Assembly: GCA_958510875.1 (NCBI GenBank)
Contig: OY294068.1
Span: 200,805,997 to 200,869,996, forward strand
Length of the DNA stretch: 64,000 nt
Direction of reading: 5' to 3'
From: Endomychus coccineus
Lineage: Eukaryota > Arthropoda > Insecta > Coleoptera > Endomychidae
Each line of letters begins with the position of its first letter. Within the stretch, counting starts at the first letter, position 1. Under the pieces are notes generated by a model. It was given only the letters and a program-made list of their open reading frames with translations, was not told the origin of the DNA and searched no databases. Below are positions 1-11,641 of this stretch, one piece after another. Made by a program: the position numbers and the translations under genes.

Positions 1-282
1 GATAAAATAGGATATCGGACTTCTTATATTTATTAATTTCTAGGTATTCTAGCAAATTTAATTTATTACTTTTATTCAGAATATGTAAAATCTTGAAATT
101 ATCATTAAATTTATGGTTTTCTATAATTAAATGTTTCGCAAAGGTTGAATCCGAAATGAAATAGATCTCCTTCCTTATCCCACTGTGTCTATTTCATACT
201 TCACAATTAGGTTATGTTTCACCATTTAAATGCCGTGTGGCGACACACATGTGACGTTAGTTGATTTGTTTCTATTCGATAG
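1..282. other. AT-rich sequence, probably a HECTD1 intron
   Basis: I see no exon, RNA gene or repeat with support here. It lies upstream of the first HECTD1 exon I recognise, so it is most simply read as intron of that gene, whose 5' part (ankyrin repeats and the preceding N-terminus) must lie to the left of the window. Confidence 0.5.
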
Positions 283-318
283 GCAAAGGACGGTCCGCAG
301 ATTCCCTCACGACTGAAG
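283..318 (+). CDS. HECTD1: Possible 36-bp HECTD1 micro-exon
   Basis: The segment is flanked by a pyrimidine-rich tract ending in AG (281-282) and by a good donor, GAAG followed by GTAAGA (319 on). It is 36 bp, an exact multiple of three. It joins openly to the next exon by either of two routes: ending SRLK before NRGEFLEK if the next exon starts at 559, or ending SLTTE with a split codon if it starts at 557. It is not needed for the frame and I cannot recall a family sequence that settles it. Read it as a candidate only. Confidence 0.4.
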
Positions 319-556
319 GTAAGACGCTTTCAATATTTTTTTTTTGCAACCTTAACGCTTCTAGCCCCCCGAGCCGCTCTTCTCTCCACGCTTCGGTCAG
401 TACACCTACCGCTAAATAACGCACACCTCCGAAATCCGCTTGAGCTGTGACGCACTAAAAAAGGCTGAATGGTATTTATTTCCTTTAACGATCGAATTGA
501 ATGGGATCGATCGACGATTGCGATACTTACGTTTGGGATGTTGTCTTTTTTTTTAG

Positions 557-823
557 AGAATCGCGGGGAGTTTTTGGAAAAGTTGCAGCGCGCCAGGACG
601 GCCGTGAAGAACACGTCGAATTCGATTCCGGTCCTGAGCAGGGCCGGCTCTACGCGATTGGTGGTGGGCAATTGGTCGTTGACGTCGAGAAAAGACGCCG
701 AGATTACGATTCACAATTCGGACGGACAACAACAGACGACCGTGCTACGAGAAGACCTGCCCGGTTTCATATTCGAGTCGAATCGAGGCACGAAACATTC
801 GTTTACGGCCGAAACTAGTCTAG
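557..823 (+). CDS. HECTD1: HECTD1 E3 ubiquitin ligase, exon before the SUN-like region
   Basis: This exon encodes about 89 residues highly similar to the middle of animal HECTD1: [14 protein letters not shown], then [31 protein letters not shown] and AETSLG. HECTD1 is a very large HECT-family E3 ligase that passes ubiquitin through a C-terminal cysteine; the substrate-binding ankyrin repeats lie N-terminal to this segment and outside the window. The acceptor follows a T-run at 545-556; two AGs in tandem (555-556 and 557-558) leave the exact first base open. The donor is GTACGT at 824. The last base is the first base of a Gly codon completed at 5557. The 4.7-kb intron that follows carries a satellite array. 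Confidence 0.88.
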
Positions 824-3800
824 GTACGTAGATTGAATTAATTGTAACAGTTGGAAGGACGATATTCTCAAAATAAATATACTTTCACATTTTTCTGTTA
901 TTCGCCCTGTTGGTTTTTTATGGTGAGGTTATGGGAATAATATAAAAACACTATCAAATTCTTTATTTGTCGTAAAGCATTCCAAAAATATGTCTTTCCT
1001 TTTGATTTCTAAAACGTTATTCTTCGATATACATTTGTATATTAATATGAAAATTAGATATTTACGAATTCTTATCGAATTTATAATTTTTCCTTGATTA
1101 TAATAAAAAAAAATCATTAATATTCGAAACATTAACTAAAAACCTAAATTGGTTCACAAAAATTATATTTTAGAAATTTGAGATAATCATCAGGTACTTA
1201 CAAATTTTTTCTATGATCATTTTTGGTTGACTATGATCAAGAAAAAATAAATAATTAACAACAAGCAATTTAAAATGATATTTTATAAAAATCTTAGCGT
1301 ATTTATGAATTTTTGTGTCATTAATTATTTTTTCTTAATTATGATCAAGAAAAAATCATTAATGTTCGAATTATTAAATAAAAACCTAATTTAATTAAAT
1401 TGGTTGACAAAAATTAATTTTTAGAAATATGAGAAAATCATCAGGTAGTTACACATTTTTTTCCCTGATAATTTTTGGTGCACTATGATCAAGAAAAAAA
1501 TCGAAATATTAACTAACAAGCAATTTAAAATAACATTTTTTATATAAATAAGCTATTTACGATTTTTTGTCGAATTAATTATTTTTCCTTGATTTATATC
1601 AAGAAAAAAAACATTAATATTCGATACACTAACTGAAAACCTAATTTAATTAAATTGGTTCACAAAAATAAATTTTTAGAAATTTGAGGTATTTACAAAT
1701 TTTTTTTCCATGATAATTTTTGCCGCACTATGATCAAGACAAAAATAGAAACATTAACTAACAAGCAATTTAAAATGACATTATTTATATAAATATTAGG
1801 TATTTACGAATTTTTGTCCAATTAATTATTTTTCCTTGATTTATATCAAGAAAAAAAACATTAATATTCGATACACTAACTGAAAACCTAATTTAATTAA
1901 ATTGGTTCACAAAAATAAATTTTTAGAAATTTGAGGTATTTACAAATTTTTTTTCCATGATAATTTTTGCCGCACTATGATCAAGACAAAAATAGAAACA
2001 TTAACTAACAAGCAATTTAAAATGACATTATTTATATAAATATTAGGTATTTACGAATTTTTGTCCAATTAATTATTTTTCCTTGATTTATATCAAGAAA
2101 AAAAACATTAATATTCGATACACTAACTGAAAACCTAATTTAATTAAATTGGTTCACAAAAATAAATTTTTAGAAATTTGAGGTATTTACAAATTTTTTT
2201 TCCATGATAATTTTTGCCGCACTATGATCAAGACAAAAATAGAAACATTAACTAACAAGCAATTTAAAATGACATTATTTATATAAATATTAGGTATTTA
2301 CGAATTTTTGTCCAATTAATTATTTTTCCTTGATTTATATCAAGAAAAAAAACATTAATATTCGATACACTAACTGAAAACCTAATTTAATTAAATTGGT
2401 TCACAAAAATAAATTTTTAGAAATTTGAGGTATTTACAAATTTTTTTTCCATGATAATTTTTGGCGCACTATGATCAAGACAAAAATAGAAACATTACCT
2501 AACAAGCAATTTAAAATGACATTATTTATATAAATATTAGGTATTTACGAATTTTTGTCCAATTAATTATTTTTCCTTGATTTATATCAAGAAAAAAAAC
2601 ATTAATATTCGATACACTAACTGAAAACCTAATTTAATTAAATTGGTTCACAAAAATAAATTTTTAGAAATTTGAGGTATTTACAAATTTTTTTTCCATG
2701 ATAATTTTTGGCGCACTATGATCAAGACAAAAATAGAAACATTACCTAACAAGCAATTTAAAATGACATTATTTATATAAATATTAGGTATTTACGAATT
2801 TTTGTCCAATTAATTATTTTTCCTTGATTTATATCAAGAAAAAAAACATTAATATTCGATACACTAACTGAAAACCTAATTTAATTAAATTGGTTCACAA
2901 AAATAAATTTTTAGAAATTTGAGGTATTTACAAATTTTTTTTCCATGATAATTTTTGCCGCACTATGATCAAGACAAAAATAGAAACATTAACTAACAAG
3001 CAATTTAAAATGACATTATTTATATAAATATTAGGTATTTACGAATTTTTGTCCAATTAATTATTTTTCCTTGATTTATATCAAGAAAAAAAACATTAAT
3101 ATTCGATACACTAACTGAAAACCTAATTTAATTAAATTGGTTCACAAAAATAAATTTTTAGAAATTTGAGGTATTTACAAATTTTTTTTCCATGATAATT
3201 TTTGGCGCACTATGATCAAGACAAAAATAGAAACATTACCTAACAAGCAATTTAAAATGACATTATTTATATAAATATTAGGTATTTACGAATTTTTGTC
3301 CAATTAATTATTTTTCCTTGATTTATATCAAGAAAAAAAACATTAATATTCGATACACTAACTGAAAACCTAATTTAATTAAATTGGTTCACAAAAATAA
3401 ATTTTTAGAAATTTGAGGTATTTACAAATTTTTTTTCCATGATAATTTTTGCCGCACTATGATCAAGACAAAAATAGAAACATTAACTAACAAGCAATTT
3501 AAAATGACATTATTTATATAAATATTAGGTATTTACGAATTTTTGTCCAATTAATTATTTTTCCTTGATTTATATCAAGAAAAAAAACATTAATATTCGA
3601 TACACTAACTGAAAACCTAATTTAATTAAATTGGTTCACAAAAATAAATTTTTAGAAATTTGAGGTATTTACAAATTTTTTTTCCATGATAATTTTTGGC
3701 GCACTATGATCAAGACAAAAATAGAAACATTAACTAACAAGCAATTTAAAATGACATTATTTATATAAATATTAGGTATTTACGAATTTTTGTCCAATTA

Positions 3801-5556
3801 ATTATTTTTCCTTGATTTATATCAAGAAAAAAAACATTAATATTCGATACACTAACTGAAAACCTAATTTAATTGAATTGGTTCACAAAAATAAATTTTT
3901 AGAAATTTGAGGTATTTACAAATTTTTTTCCATGATAATTTTTGGCGCACTATGATCAAGACAAAAATAGAAACATTAACTAACAAGCAATTTAAAATGA
4001 CATTATTTATATAAATATTAGGTATTTACGAATTTTTGTCCAATTAATTATTTTTCCTTGATTTATATCAAGAAAAAAAACATTAATATTCGATACACTA
4101 ACTGAAAACCTAATTTAATTAAATTGGTTCACAAAAATAAATTTTTAGAAATTTGAGGTATTTACAAATTTGTTTTCCATGATAATTTTTGCCGCACTAT
4201 GATCAAGACAAAAATAGAAACATTAACTAACAAGCAATTTAAAATGACATTATTTATATAAATATTAGGTATTTACGAATTTTTGTCCAATTAATTATTT
4301 TTCCTTGATTTATATCAAGAAAAAAAACATTAATATTCGATACACTAACTGAAAACCTAATTTAATTAAATTGGTTCACAAAAATAAATTTTTAGAAATT
4401 TGAGGTATTTACAAATTTTTTTTCCATGATAATTTTTGCCGCACTATGATCAAGACAAAAATAGAAACATTACCTAACAAGCAATTTAAAATGACATTAT
4501 TTATATAAATATTAGGTATTTACGAATTTTTGTCCAATTAATTATTTTTCCTTGATTTATATCAAGAAAAAAAACATTAATATTCGATACACTAACTGAA
4601 AACCTAATTTAATTAAATTGGTTCACAAAAATAAATTTTTAGAAATTTGAGGTATTTACAAATTTTTTTTCCATGATAATTTTTGCCGCACTATGATCAA
4701 GACAAAAATAGAAACATTACCTAACAAGCAATTTAAAATGACATTATTTATATAAATATTAGGTATTTACGAATTTTTGTCCAATTAATTATTTTTCCTT
4801 GATTTATATCAAGAAAAAAAACATTAATATTCGATACACTAACTGAAAACCTAATTTAATTAAATTGGTTCACAAAAATAAATTTTTAGAAATTTGAGGT
4901 ATTTACAAATTTTTTTTCCATGATAATTTTTGGCGCACTATGATCAAGACAAAAATAGAAACATTAACTAACAAGCAATTTAAAATGACATTATTTATAT
5001 AAATATTAGGTATTTACGAATTTTTGTCCAATTAATTATTTTTCCTTGATTTATCTCAAGAAAAAAATCTTTAATATTCGATACACTAACTAACAACCTA
5101 ATTTAATTAAATTGGTTCACAAAAATTAATGTTTATAAATTTGGGAAAATCATCAGGTATTTACAATTTTTTTTCATGACTTAATTTTCTTAAATAATTT
5201 TTGATTTATATAATCTTCATATAAAAAAATAGTTTCTCATTTTTATGTAATTTTTCAGTTTTTATATAATTTTATTTTCATTAATTATATATCAATTCGA
5301 CCAGTCAAACTAATTATATCAAACGAATAAAAATGCAAAAAGTATGTGGAATATCACTACAATTATTAAGCCATTAAAACAATTTCGGATTTCAATAGAA
5401 ATTTTTCAAAAATATACTCATCTAATTGTATTTTTAATTGTTCGAAAATTCAATACTAGATTTATTCTGAGATTATCCGACTGCTAATAATTTTAACTGT
5501 TTATTTTGAATCGCAAAATTTTGATTGATGTTCGGTTTTAGAGCCTCTGTTTTCAG
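824..5556 (+). other. HECTD1: HECTD1 intron carrying a satellite array
   Basis: The intron runs from the GTACGT donor to the TTTTCAG acceptor at 5550-5556. Apart from the 247-bp tandem array (1050-5180, separate entry) it holds only AT-rich sequence: 824-1050 and 5181-5556 show no ORF or motif worth naming. Confidence 0.8.
1050..5180. repeat. 247-bp satellite array, about 16 units, in a HECTD1 intron
   Basis: The phrase TTCGATACACTAACT recurs with T..CGATA at 1621, 1868, 2115, 2362, 2609, 2856, 3103, 3350, 3597, 3844, 4090, 4337, 4584, 4831 and 5078, so the spacing is 247 bp with one 246-bp step. Two more diverged units start near 1123 and 1365, and the last unit decays after 5080. Each unit contains the perfect 14-bp palindrome AATTTAATTAAATT and the hairpin CTTGAT-TTAT-ATCAAG. 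Inner units differ at only a few positions (GCCGCAC or GGCGCAC; ATTAACTAAC or ATTACCTAAC), while edge units are diverged, as expected for an array homogenised from the inside. Confidence 0.95.
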
Positions 5557-8500
5557 GGCCAGAGTTCTCCGCCGGCTGGACCTCGAAACGCGGCAAGCGA
5601 TTACGCTCGAAAACCGAAGCGACCAAAATCAAGGTGAAATATCTGGCCCAGTCGATCTACGAACAGTACTTTAGGGCGGCGCAGGCTCAACCGCGGGGCG
5701 TCGTCGCCAAACTCGGCAACATCGTGGCCCAGATAGAACGCGCCTGTCAGAAACAATGCTCGTACGGCAACAATCGCGAAGGCGGCAACTCCTGGAAAGA
5801 GATCTTAAGGAACGCGCTCGACGAACTGACGCAGATACTGGAAGAGGACGGCGTCGTCAGCGCTTACGAACTACAAAGTTCCGGTCTGGTGCAGGCTCTA
5901 TTGTCCCTCCTGTCGACCAGCTACTGGGACCAGGGACTGAAATCCAGCAAAATGAACAAGGTGCAGAAACAGCGCGTGCAACTGTTCAAACAGTGTTTCA
6001 AGAACAAGAATTGCGAGGAACGCAACTCGATCTCGATCCTGGTGAACAAACTCATCTCGGTGTTGGAGAGCATCGAAAAATTGCCCGTGTACCTGTACGA
6101 CACGCCCGGGTCCGGTTACGGTCTACAGATATTGACGAGAAAGTTGCGGTTCCGATTGGAAAAATCCCCTGGCGAAAGTTCCCTGATCGACCGCACCGGT
6201 CGCGGACTTAAGATGGAACCGTTGAGTACTGTGGCGCAGCTCGAACGCTACCTGTTGAAGATGGTGGCGAAACAATGGTACGACTACGAACGAGCCACGT
6301 TTCAATTTTTGCGCAAGCTGAAGGACACGAAATATCAGACGTTCAAGCACGCGTTCGATTTCGACGAGAACGGCATCGTCTATTTCATCGGCACCAACGG
6401 AAAGACCTCCAGCGAATGGGTCAACCCGGCCCAGTACGGGTTGGTGACTGTTACGAGTTCGGACGGAAAGAACTTGCCCTACGGCAGAGTCGAGGATATA
6501 CTTTCGCGCGACACGTCCGCTTTAAATTGTCACACCAACGACGACAAACGATCGTGGTTCGGCATCGATCTCGGTCTCTACGTCATCCCCACCGCTTTCA
6601 CCTTGCGACACGCGCGAGGCTACGGTCGATCCGCTTTACGCAACTGGTACTTTCAAATGTCCAGAGACGGACTCACCTGGACCACCCTGTCCACGCATAC
6701 TGACGATACGGCCCTGAACGATCCCGGATCCACCAACACGTGGTCGATAGAAGTCTGCGCCGACGAATATCAAGGATGGCGCCACGTACGCATACAACAG
6801 GCGGGCAAAAACGCTTCGGGACAAACGCACTACCTGAGTCTGTCCGGTTTCGAAATCTACGGACAGGTGATCGGCGTGTGCGACGATCTGGGCAAGGCGG
6901 CCAAAGAGGCCGAGGCGCATCTACGCAAACAACGCAGGATCCTGAAGACGCAACTGTTACGACACATGGTGGTAGGGGCGAGGGTGGTGCGAGGCATCGA
7001 TTGGAAGTGGCGCGATCAAGACGGATCGCCTTCGGGCGAAGGTACCGTCACCGGGGAATTACACAGCGGCTGGATCGACGTCACGTGGGATCACGGAGGA
7101 AGTAACTCGTACCGCATGGGCGCCGAAGGAAAGTACGATCTGAAACTGGCGCCTGGTTACGACGTCGAAACGGCGACCACCTCCAAAGTACCGACCACGT
7201 CCAAAGTGAAAGACGGCGCCAAAGACAAACAGAGCGTGCTGACCAGCAGGAAGAGCAGTTCCACGCCCAGTTTACCGGAAGCGACGGACATCAAAACGTC
7301 GGTGGCGTCGACGGAACAGGCCGCTTCGGCCGACAATCTCGCCGCCAAACAAGCCGCCGAAACTATAGCCGAGAGCGTGTTGTCGGTGGCGCGGAACGAA
7401 GCCCTCGTCGCTGTCACCAGCGAATCTCAAGCGGCCAGCAACGATTCCGAACTGTCCGTGGTGGTGCATCCGTTACGCGATCCCCATCACGACCTGTCGA
7501 CCATCAACAATTCCAGCGATCTGGCCACCATAGTCGAAAGCCTGACGCTGTCCGACACCAAGTCGAGTAACGTCGAACGCGCCGCCACCGCCTACCGACA
7601 AAACTCGGACGAGACGAAATACGCGTCGAATCGCGCCTCGAAGATATGCAACAGTCAGGCGGCGGCCGCGGCCGCCGCTCAGAGCTTCGTCGAGGCCGTA
7701 GAAGCGCTAGACAAGATACGCGAAGGTTCGGACATGCTGCGCAACAACACGAACAATTTCCTATCGGGCGAATTGCTGCAATCGGCGCTGAATCTCGGCC
7801 AGGCCAATCAACAGTCGATCAACACGCTCACCAATTCGCTCAATCCGTCGGTGAGAATCTCGCTGACCAACAATTCGGAAACGGACGACGAGAAACCGGT
7901 ACGTCGAAAGTTGGCGCCCGAATCCGAGGTGCGTAGAAAGCTGGCCCCCGAACAGGGCAACAAGGACAATTGCAACAGGGAGAAGGAGGAGGCGGTTACC
8001 AATTCGAACAACGCGCGAAACAACAGCAACAATTCGATCGTCGTGACCAATCCGATGAGCGTCAGCGTGCCGAATCTGACGTCGACGGAGGCCAACACTC
8101 AGATAGAACCGGCTTCGACGGCCGGCTTACTAGAAACGTTCGCCGCGCTCGCCCGACGACGAACGTCCAACTCGAACGCCAACAATTCGGGCGCCATCAT
8201 TTCGGCCAACGCGCAGAACAATCAAAATTCCAGCTCGTTGTTCCCGCGCGGTCCCAATTCCGTGTCCAGTCTAGTCCGTCTGGCGTTGTCCAGCAATTTC
8301 CCCGGCGGTTTACTCAGCACCGCGCAGAGCTATCCCAGTTTGTCGTCGAGCAATAACGCGACGAACCAGGCGGGAGGAGGTGGAGGTGGTATACCGAACG
8401 CCGCCGGTACCGTCCAAGGTCTGAGTCAGGCGTTTACGATGAGTCTGACGTCTACGAGTAGCGACAGCGAGCAAGTGTCGTTGGAGGACTTTTTGGAGTC

Positions 8501-8775
8501 GTGTCGCGCCCCCACATTGTTGGCCGAACTGGACGACGACGAGGAAATGGGCGAGGACGAGGATAACGACGATGACGAGAACGAGGACGACGCTGAGTAC
8601 GAGGAGGTTATGGTGTCGCGCAATTTGTTATCGTTTATGGAGGAGGAAGGTTTCGAGACGCGACCGACGAAGAGGAGGTCGTGGGACGACGAATACGTAC
8701 TCAAGAGACAGTTTTCCGCTTTGATTCCGGCTTTCGATCCCAGACCCGGAAGAACGAACGTCAATCAAACAACCG
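5557..8775 (+). CDS. HECTD1: HECTD1, large central exon: SUN-like and MIB/HERC2 domains
   Basis: A 3.2-kb exon of about 1,073 codons. It opens [19 protein letters not shown], joining the previous AETSLG in frame. In order: a helical region with the family signature [20 protein letters not shown] (about 6095-6155); a galactose-binding, SUN-like domain from [15 protein letters not shown] to LSGFEIYG (6364-6865) containing [15 protein letters not shown]; a MIB/HERC2 domain with [20 protein letters not shown] and LKLAPGYD (6966-7165); then a long low-complexity Ser/Asn/Ala-rich stretch, an acidic run at about 8530-8610, and the conserved [22 protein letters not shown]1 ligases act in the cytosol and mark proteins for degradation or signalling. 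No start codon belongs here; the reading frame enters by splicing. The donor is GTGAGT at 8776, after the first base of a codon. Confidence 0.95.
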
Positions 8776-9084
8776 GTGAGTGATAATTATTAGCTTTTTT
8801 TCCCATTTTAGTGCGGTCGCTGTTTGGTAACTTTAGCTGTTAGGGACAGCCACACTGTTCATAAAATACATTCAATTAGTTAATTTAATATGTTAAAAAA
8901 ATAAACTGCTGATCTAAGCTATCTAAAGTTCATTCAGTTCGGTTCAGAGTTCGAAGCACTTCAATTACAACACCCACTCCAAAGAGTTTCGTTTTGTATT
9001 AATTCGTTCAACAAAAAACAGCAAATTTTTATAGAATCAAAATAAGCTTAACAATTTATTCCCTACAAATATTTAAAAAACATT

Positions 9085-9620
9085 TAAACTAAATTAATTC
9101 CCTACAAAGTAATAAATTTAACGAAATATTTTAATAATAAATAATTGATCTATACTTTCCATTTGTTTAATTAATGAAATAAAAATTGATAAAAATTCCC
9201 TACAAATTATTTTAAATTTCAATTCTTATTTATAAATATAAATGAATTTGTTAAATTCAAAAAATGTACAAATTTGATAAATTTATTAATAAAATGTTTA
9301 ATAAAAAATTGAATTAGAAAATTATAAAAATATGCCTTTAAAATATTTTCTAAAAAACGTTAAATCATTTTTCAGATGAAATTTTAAAGGTATTTTCTAT
9401 TTTAAGTAGTAAGTAATTTTATTAAATATTTATTATTTGTCGAAGTAACAAATTTATTTATATTTATAATTAAAAATTAAATTTTAAAATAATTTGTAGG
9501 GAATTATACTCAATTTTTATTTTAATAATTAAATATAAATCAATTATTTATTAATAAAATATTTAATTAAATTTATTAGTTTGTGTACAATTAATTTTAT
9601 TAATTTTTCTTGGAATACCT
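9085..9620. mobile_element. Foldback (MITE-like) element 1
   Basis: Arms at about 9111-9255 and 9446-9580 are inverted copies: the left reads AATAAATTTAACGAAATATT, then AATAATTGAT, TTCCCTACAAATTATTTTAAA and ATAAATATAAATGAATTTGTT, and the right gives the same order on the opposite strand with scattered mismatches. The spacer forms a further hairpin (CCTTTAAAAT near 9334 against ATTTTAAAGG near 9383). Nearly the whole element could fold into one hairpin. I see no ORF and no clear target-site duplication. Confidence 0.7.
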
Positions 9621-9834
9621 ATTTCGAATTTTTTTAAATTTTTTTTTGTTGGACAAAAATGCAAGATGAAAACTAGAATAAGCAACAAGTTAAGCCGAAA
9701 CGATTTGGAATATTTATAAAATTTTTCATTTATTTATTAATTACAATTATCATTATTAAATATAAATTATTTATTAATATTATTTGAATAGTTTAATTAA
9801 TTAGTTTATTAATCTTATTAATAAGAGTTAGTTT

Positions 9835-10230
9835 ATTTTGTTTTGTTAAACTAAGAAATTATCTTTTCCAGAATATTTAGATAAAATTTTGAAAGTGCTT
9901 TTTTGTAAATATTTTAATTTTGAAACTATGAATAATTTTACTGAAAATTATAAATTTATTCAAATTTATTAATGTTTTCTTGTATTTATTCACTAGTATA
10001 ATTTTTACTCAAACAAAATTTTATTTATTAACTACAAATGAATAAACATACATTTTATTTGTTTTAAAATTTATATTATTCTAGTGAGTATGAAAAAAAG
10101 AAATTCATAAATTTAAATAAAATTTTCTATATAAATAAAATTTTAAAATTGAAAAATTCTACAAAAAAGCTCTTTCAATTTCACCAAAAAATGCTGAAAA
10201 GACAATTTCTTACTTAACAAAACTTTATTT
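9835..10230. mobile_element. Foldback (MITE-like) element 2
   Basis: Arms at about 9835-9960 and 10110-10225 are inverted copies: TTTTGTTAAACTAAGAAATT, TCTTTTCCAG and GAAAGTGCTTTTTTGTA on the left match, on the other strand, TACAAAAAAGCTCTTTC, CTGAAAAGACAATTTCTTA and CTTAACAAAA on the right. The match continues inward (TTCACTAGTATAATTT against ATATTATTCTAGTGAGT), so the element is close to a full-length hairpin. It has no ORF and differs in sequence from the neighbouring foldback element. Confidence 0.7.
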
Positions 10231-10984
10231 ATTGAAATACATACCTTGATTATCCGTTGATTAATATACATACCTATCTATTTAATATGCTTATACTATA
10301 TCTTTCCCCTAAGGAGAGAGAAAAAATTCATTGGTGTACAAAATTGTTTTTATTTTCTAGAATCAATATTACTCTTAACTGCGTTATTTCTAAACATATT
10401 TAATACTTAGATCATACCACTCAAGCTTTAAGCTCGTTGCTGTTTTCGTTTTAAAATTGCAAATGCTTCAACTCTGCTTCGTTCTCCTGCTATTTTATTG
10501 GGTATTGAGACACTCGCCTGTACTTCTGTATCTAACGGCAGTGACAGAAAGATACGACCCACAATTTTCAAATTACTCTTGTAAGGTAAATTATTGTTGG
10601 GATACTATTTGTTGAACACTAGATGATAGTGGCGTCAACCGTTTCGCAGTTTACGCACCAAATTTATTAATTACAAGTCGATAGACGTATACTTCAAAGA
10701 ATATGTGAAATTACTACACAGGTGGTCGAAAATTGAGTATATTAATGAAGTTTGCGAGTTCCTTATGGTCCAGAAATTCAATGGTAAAGAAGAATAGAAA
10801 CATCGCCAATTGCCTAGGTCAAACGAATATTTGAAGAAAGGGTCTTTATGCCCGCGCGGGCCATAAAGTGCACTTACTGCCCACACGTGCATAAAATACA
10901 CTATTACTATTAACTAAGCAATAAAAACACAATAATTTTCCAAAATCATACGAAATGTGTGGGCAATAAATTTGGCCATTGCAG

Positions 10985-11225
10985 ATTTCGAAGTGCCCAC
11001 GCCCGGACACGAAGACAACAGTTCGAATTCGGAACACGACATTCTGCCCCAACCGAAATTGCAGTTGATCCTGCGAGGTCCCAACATGCCCGGCATCCCG
11101 GACATCGAGGTGGAACTGAACGATTCCACCTGGACGATATTCAAGTCCGTCCAGGAACTGATGCAACTCACCGAGTTCGGTTCCAAACAGGAGAAGATCA
11201 GGAGAATTTGGGAACCGACTTATAC
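10985..11225 (+). CDS. HECTD1: HECTD1 exon linking the acidic region to the extended HECT region
   Basis: Eighty codons entered after TTGCAG at 10984; the split codon (G from the previous exon plus AT) gives Asp, then FEVPTPGHEDN. Diagnostic stretches are LQLILRGPNMPGIPDIEVEL, WTIFKSVQELMQL and IRRIWEPTYT, the last joining IVYREV in the next exon exactly as in animal HECTD1. The donor is GTAAGT at 11226, after two bases of a Thr codon. Confidence 0.93.
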
Positions 11226-11641
11226 GTAAGTAAACTATATATTTTAAATGTGTTTATTTTTATTTAATTCTGGTTAGATTACTCTCATTTTGCCATTGAT
11301 TTATAAAAAATGTATCTGTAGCTTGTGTTTTTGAAAAACCGTTGGATCGATCCCGGTTGATGATTTAAGTTAAAAAAACCTCAAAAAATTAAATTCAGTA
11401 GGTTGCCGGATGACATCAGTAGCCAATTTTTTTATTCTTTTTTGTTCCTGCAATTTGAATAAGCTAGTTAAAAAAAACAATCGACCTATCCACTCAAAAT
11501 ACTGTTGAGACTACTGAGGGAGAACCTTTCAGCTACCAAGTAGCCATCATCAGAGTAAACATAAATCATTGTTTGAGCTGGTGAAGAATGTTCAGACATA
11601 TTTTCGTGATGAATATTGTTTGAACGGGTAAATTATTCTAG
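11226..11641 (+). other. HECTD1: HECTD1 intron with an antisense PLE tail
   Basis: A 416-bp intron from GTAAGT to TTATTCTAG. Its distal half holds a short retroelement tail with a hammerhead-ribozyme motif on the minus strand (11511-11557, separate entry); the remainder shows nothing. Confidence 0.8.
11511..11557 (-). ncRNA. Hammerhead ribozyme motif, type I, family A, solo tail
   Basis: On the minus strand the parts occur in order: stem I 5' strand TACT, core CTGATGA (plus-strand 11547-11553), stem II GGCTAC-TTG-GTAGCT with one wobble pair, core GAA, stem III AGG-TTCTC-CCT, cleavage base C, then stem I 3' strand AGTA. This is the type I hammerhead layout with the very short stem III known from Penelope-like elements. 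The same tail follows a PLE ORF near 52,290. Sitting antisense to HECTD1, it would not cut the HECTD1 pre-mRNA. Only four base pairs of stem I are certain, so activity is unproven. Confidence 0.6.

Larger units (their letters stand above)
8776..10984 (+). other. HECTD1: HECTD1 intron with two foldback elements
   Basis: The 2.2-kb intron runs from GTGAGT to the acceptor TTGCAG at 10979-10984. Two long inverted repeats occupy 9085-10230 (separate entries). The rest (8782-9084 and 10231-10980) is AT-rich with no coding potential I would defend. Confidence 0.8.
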
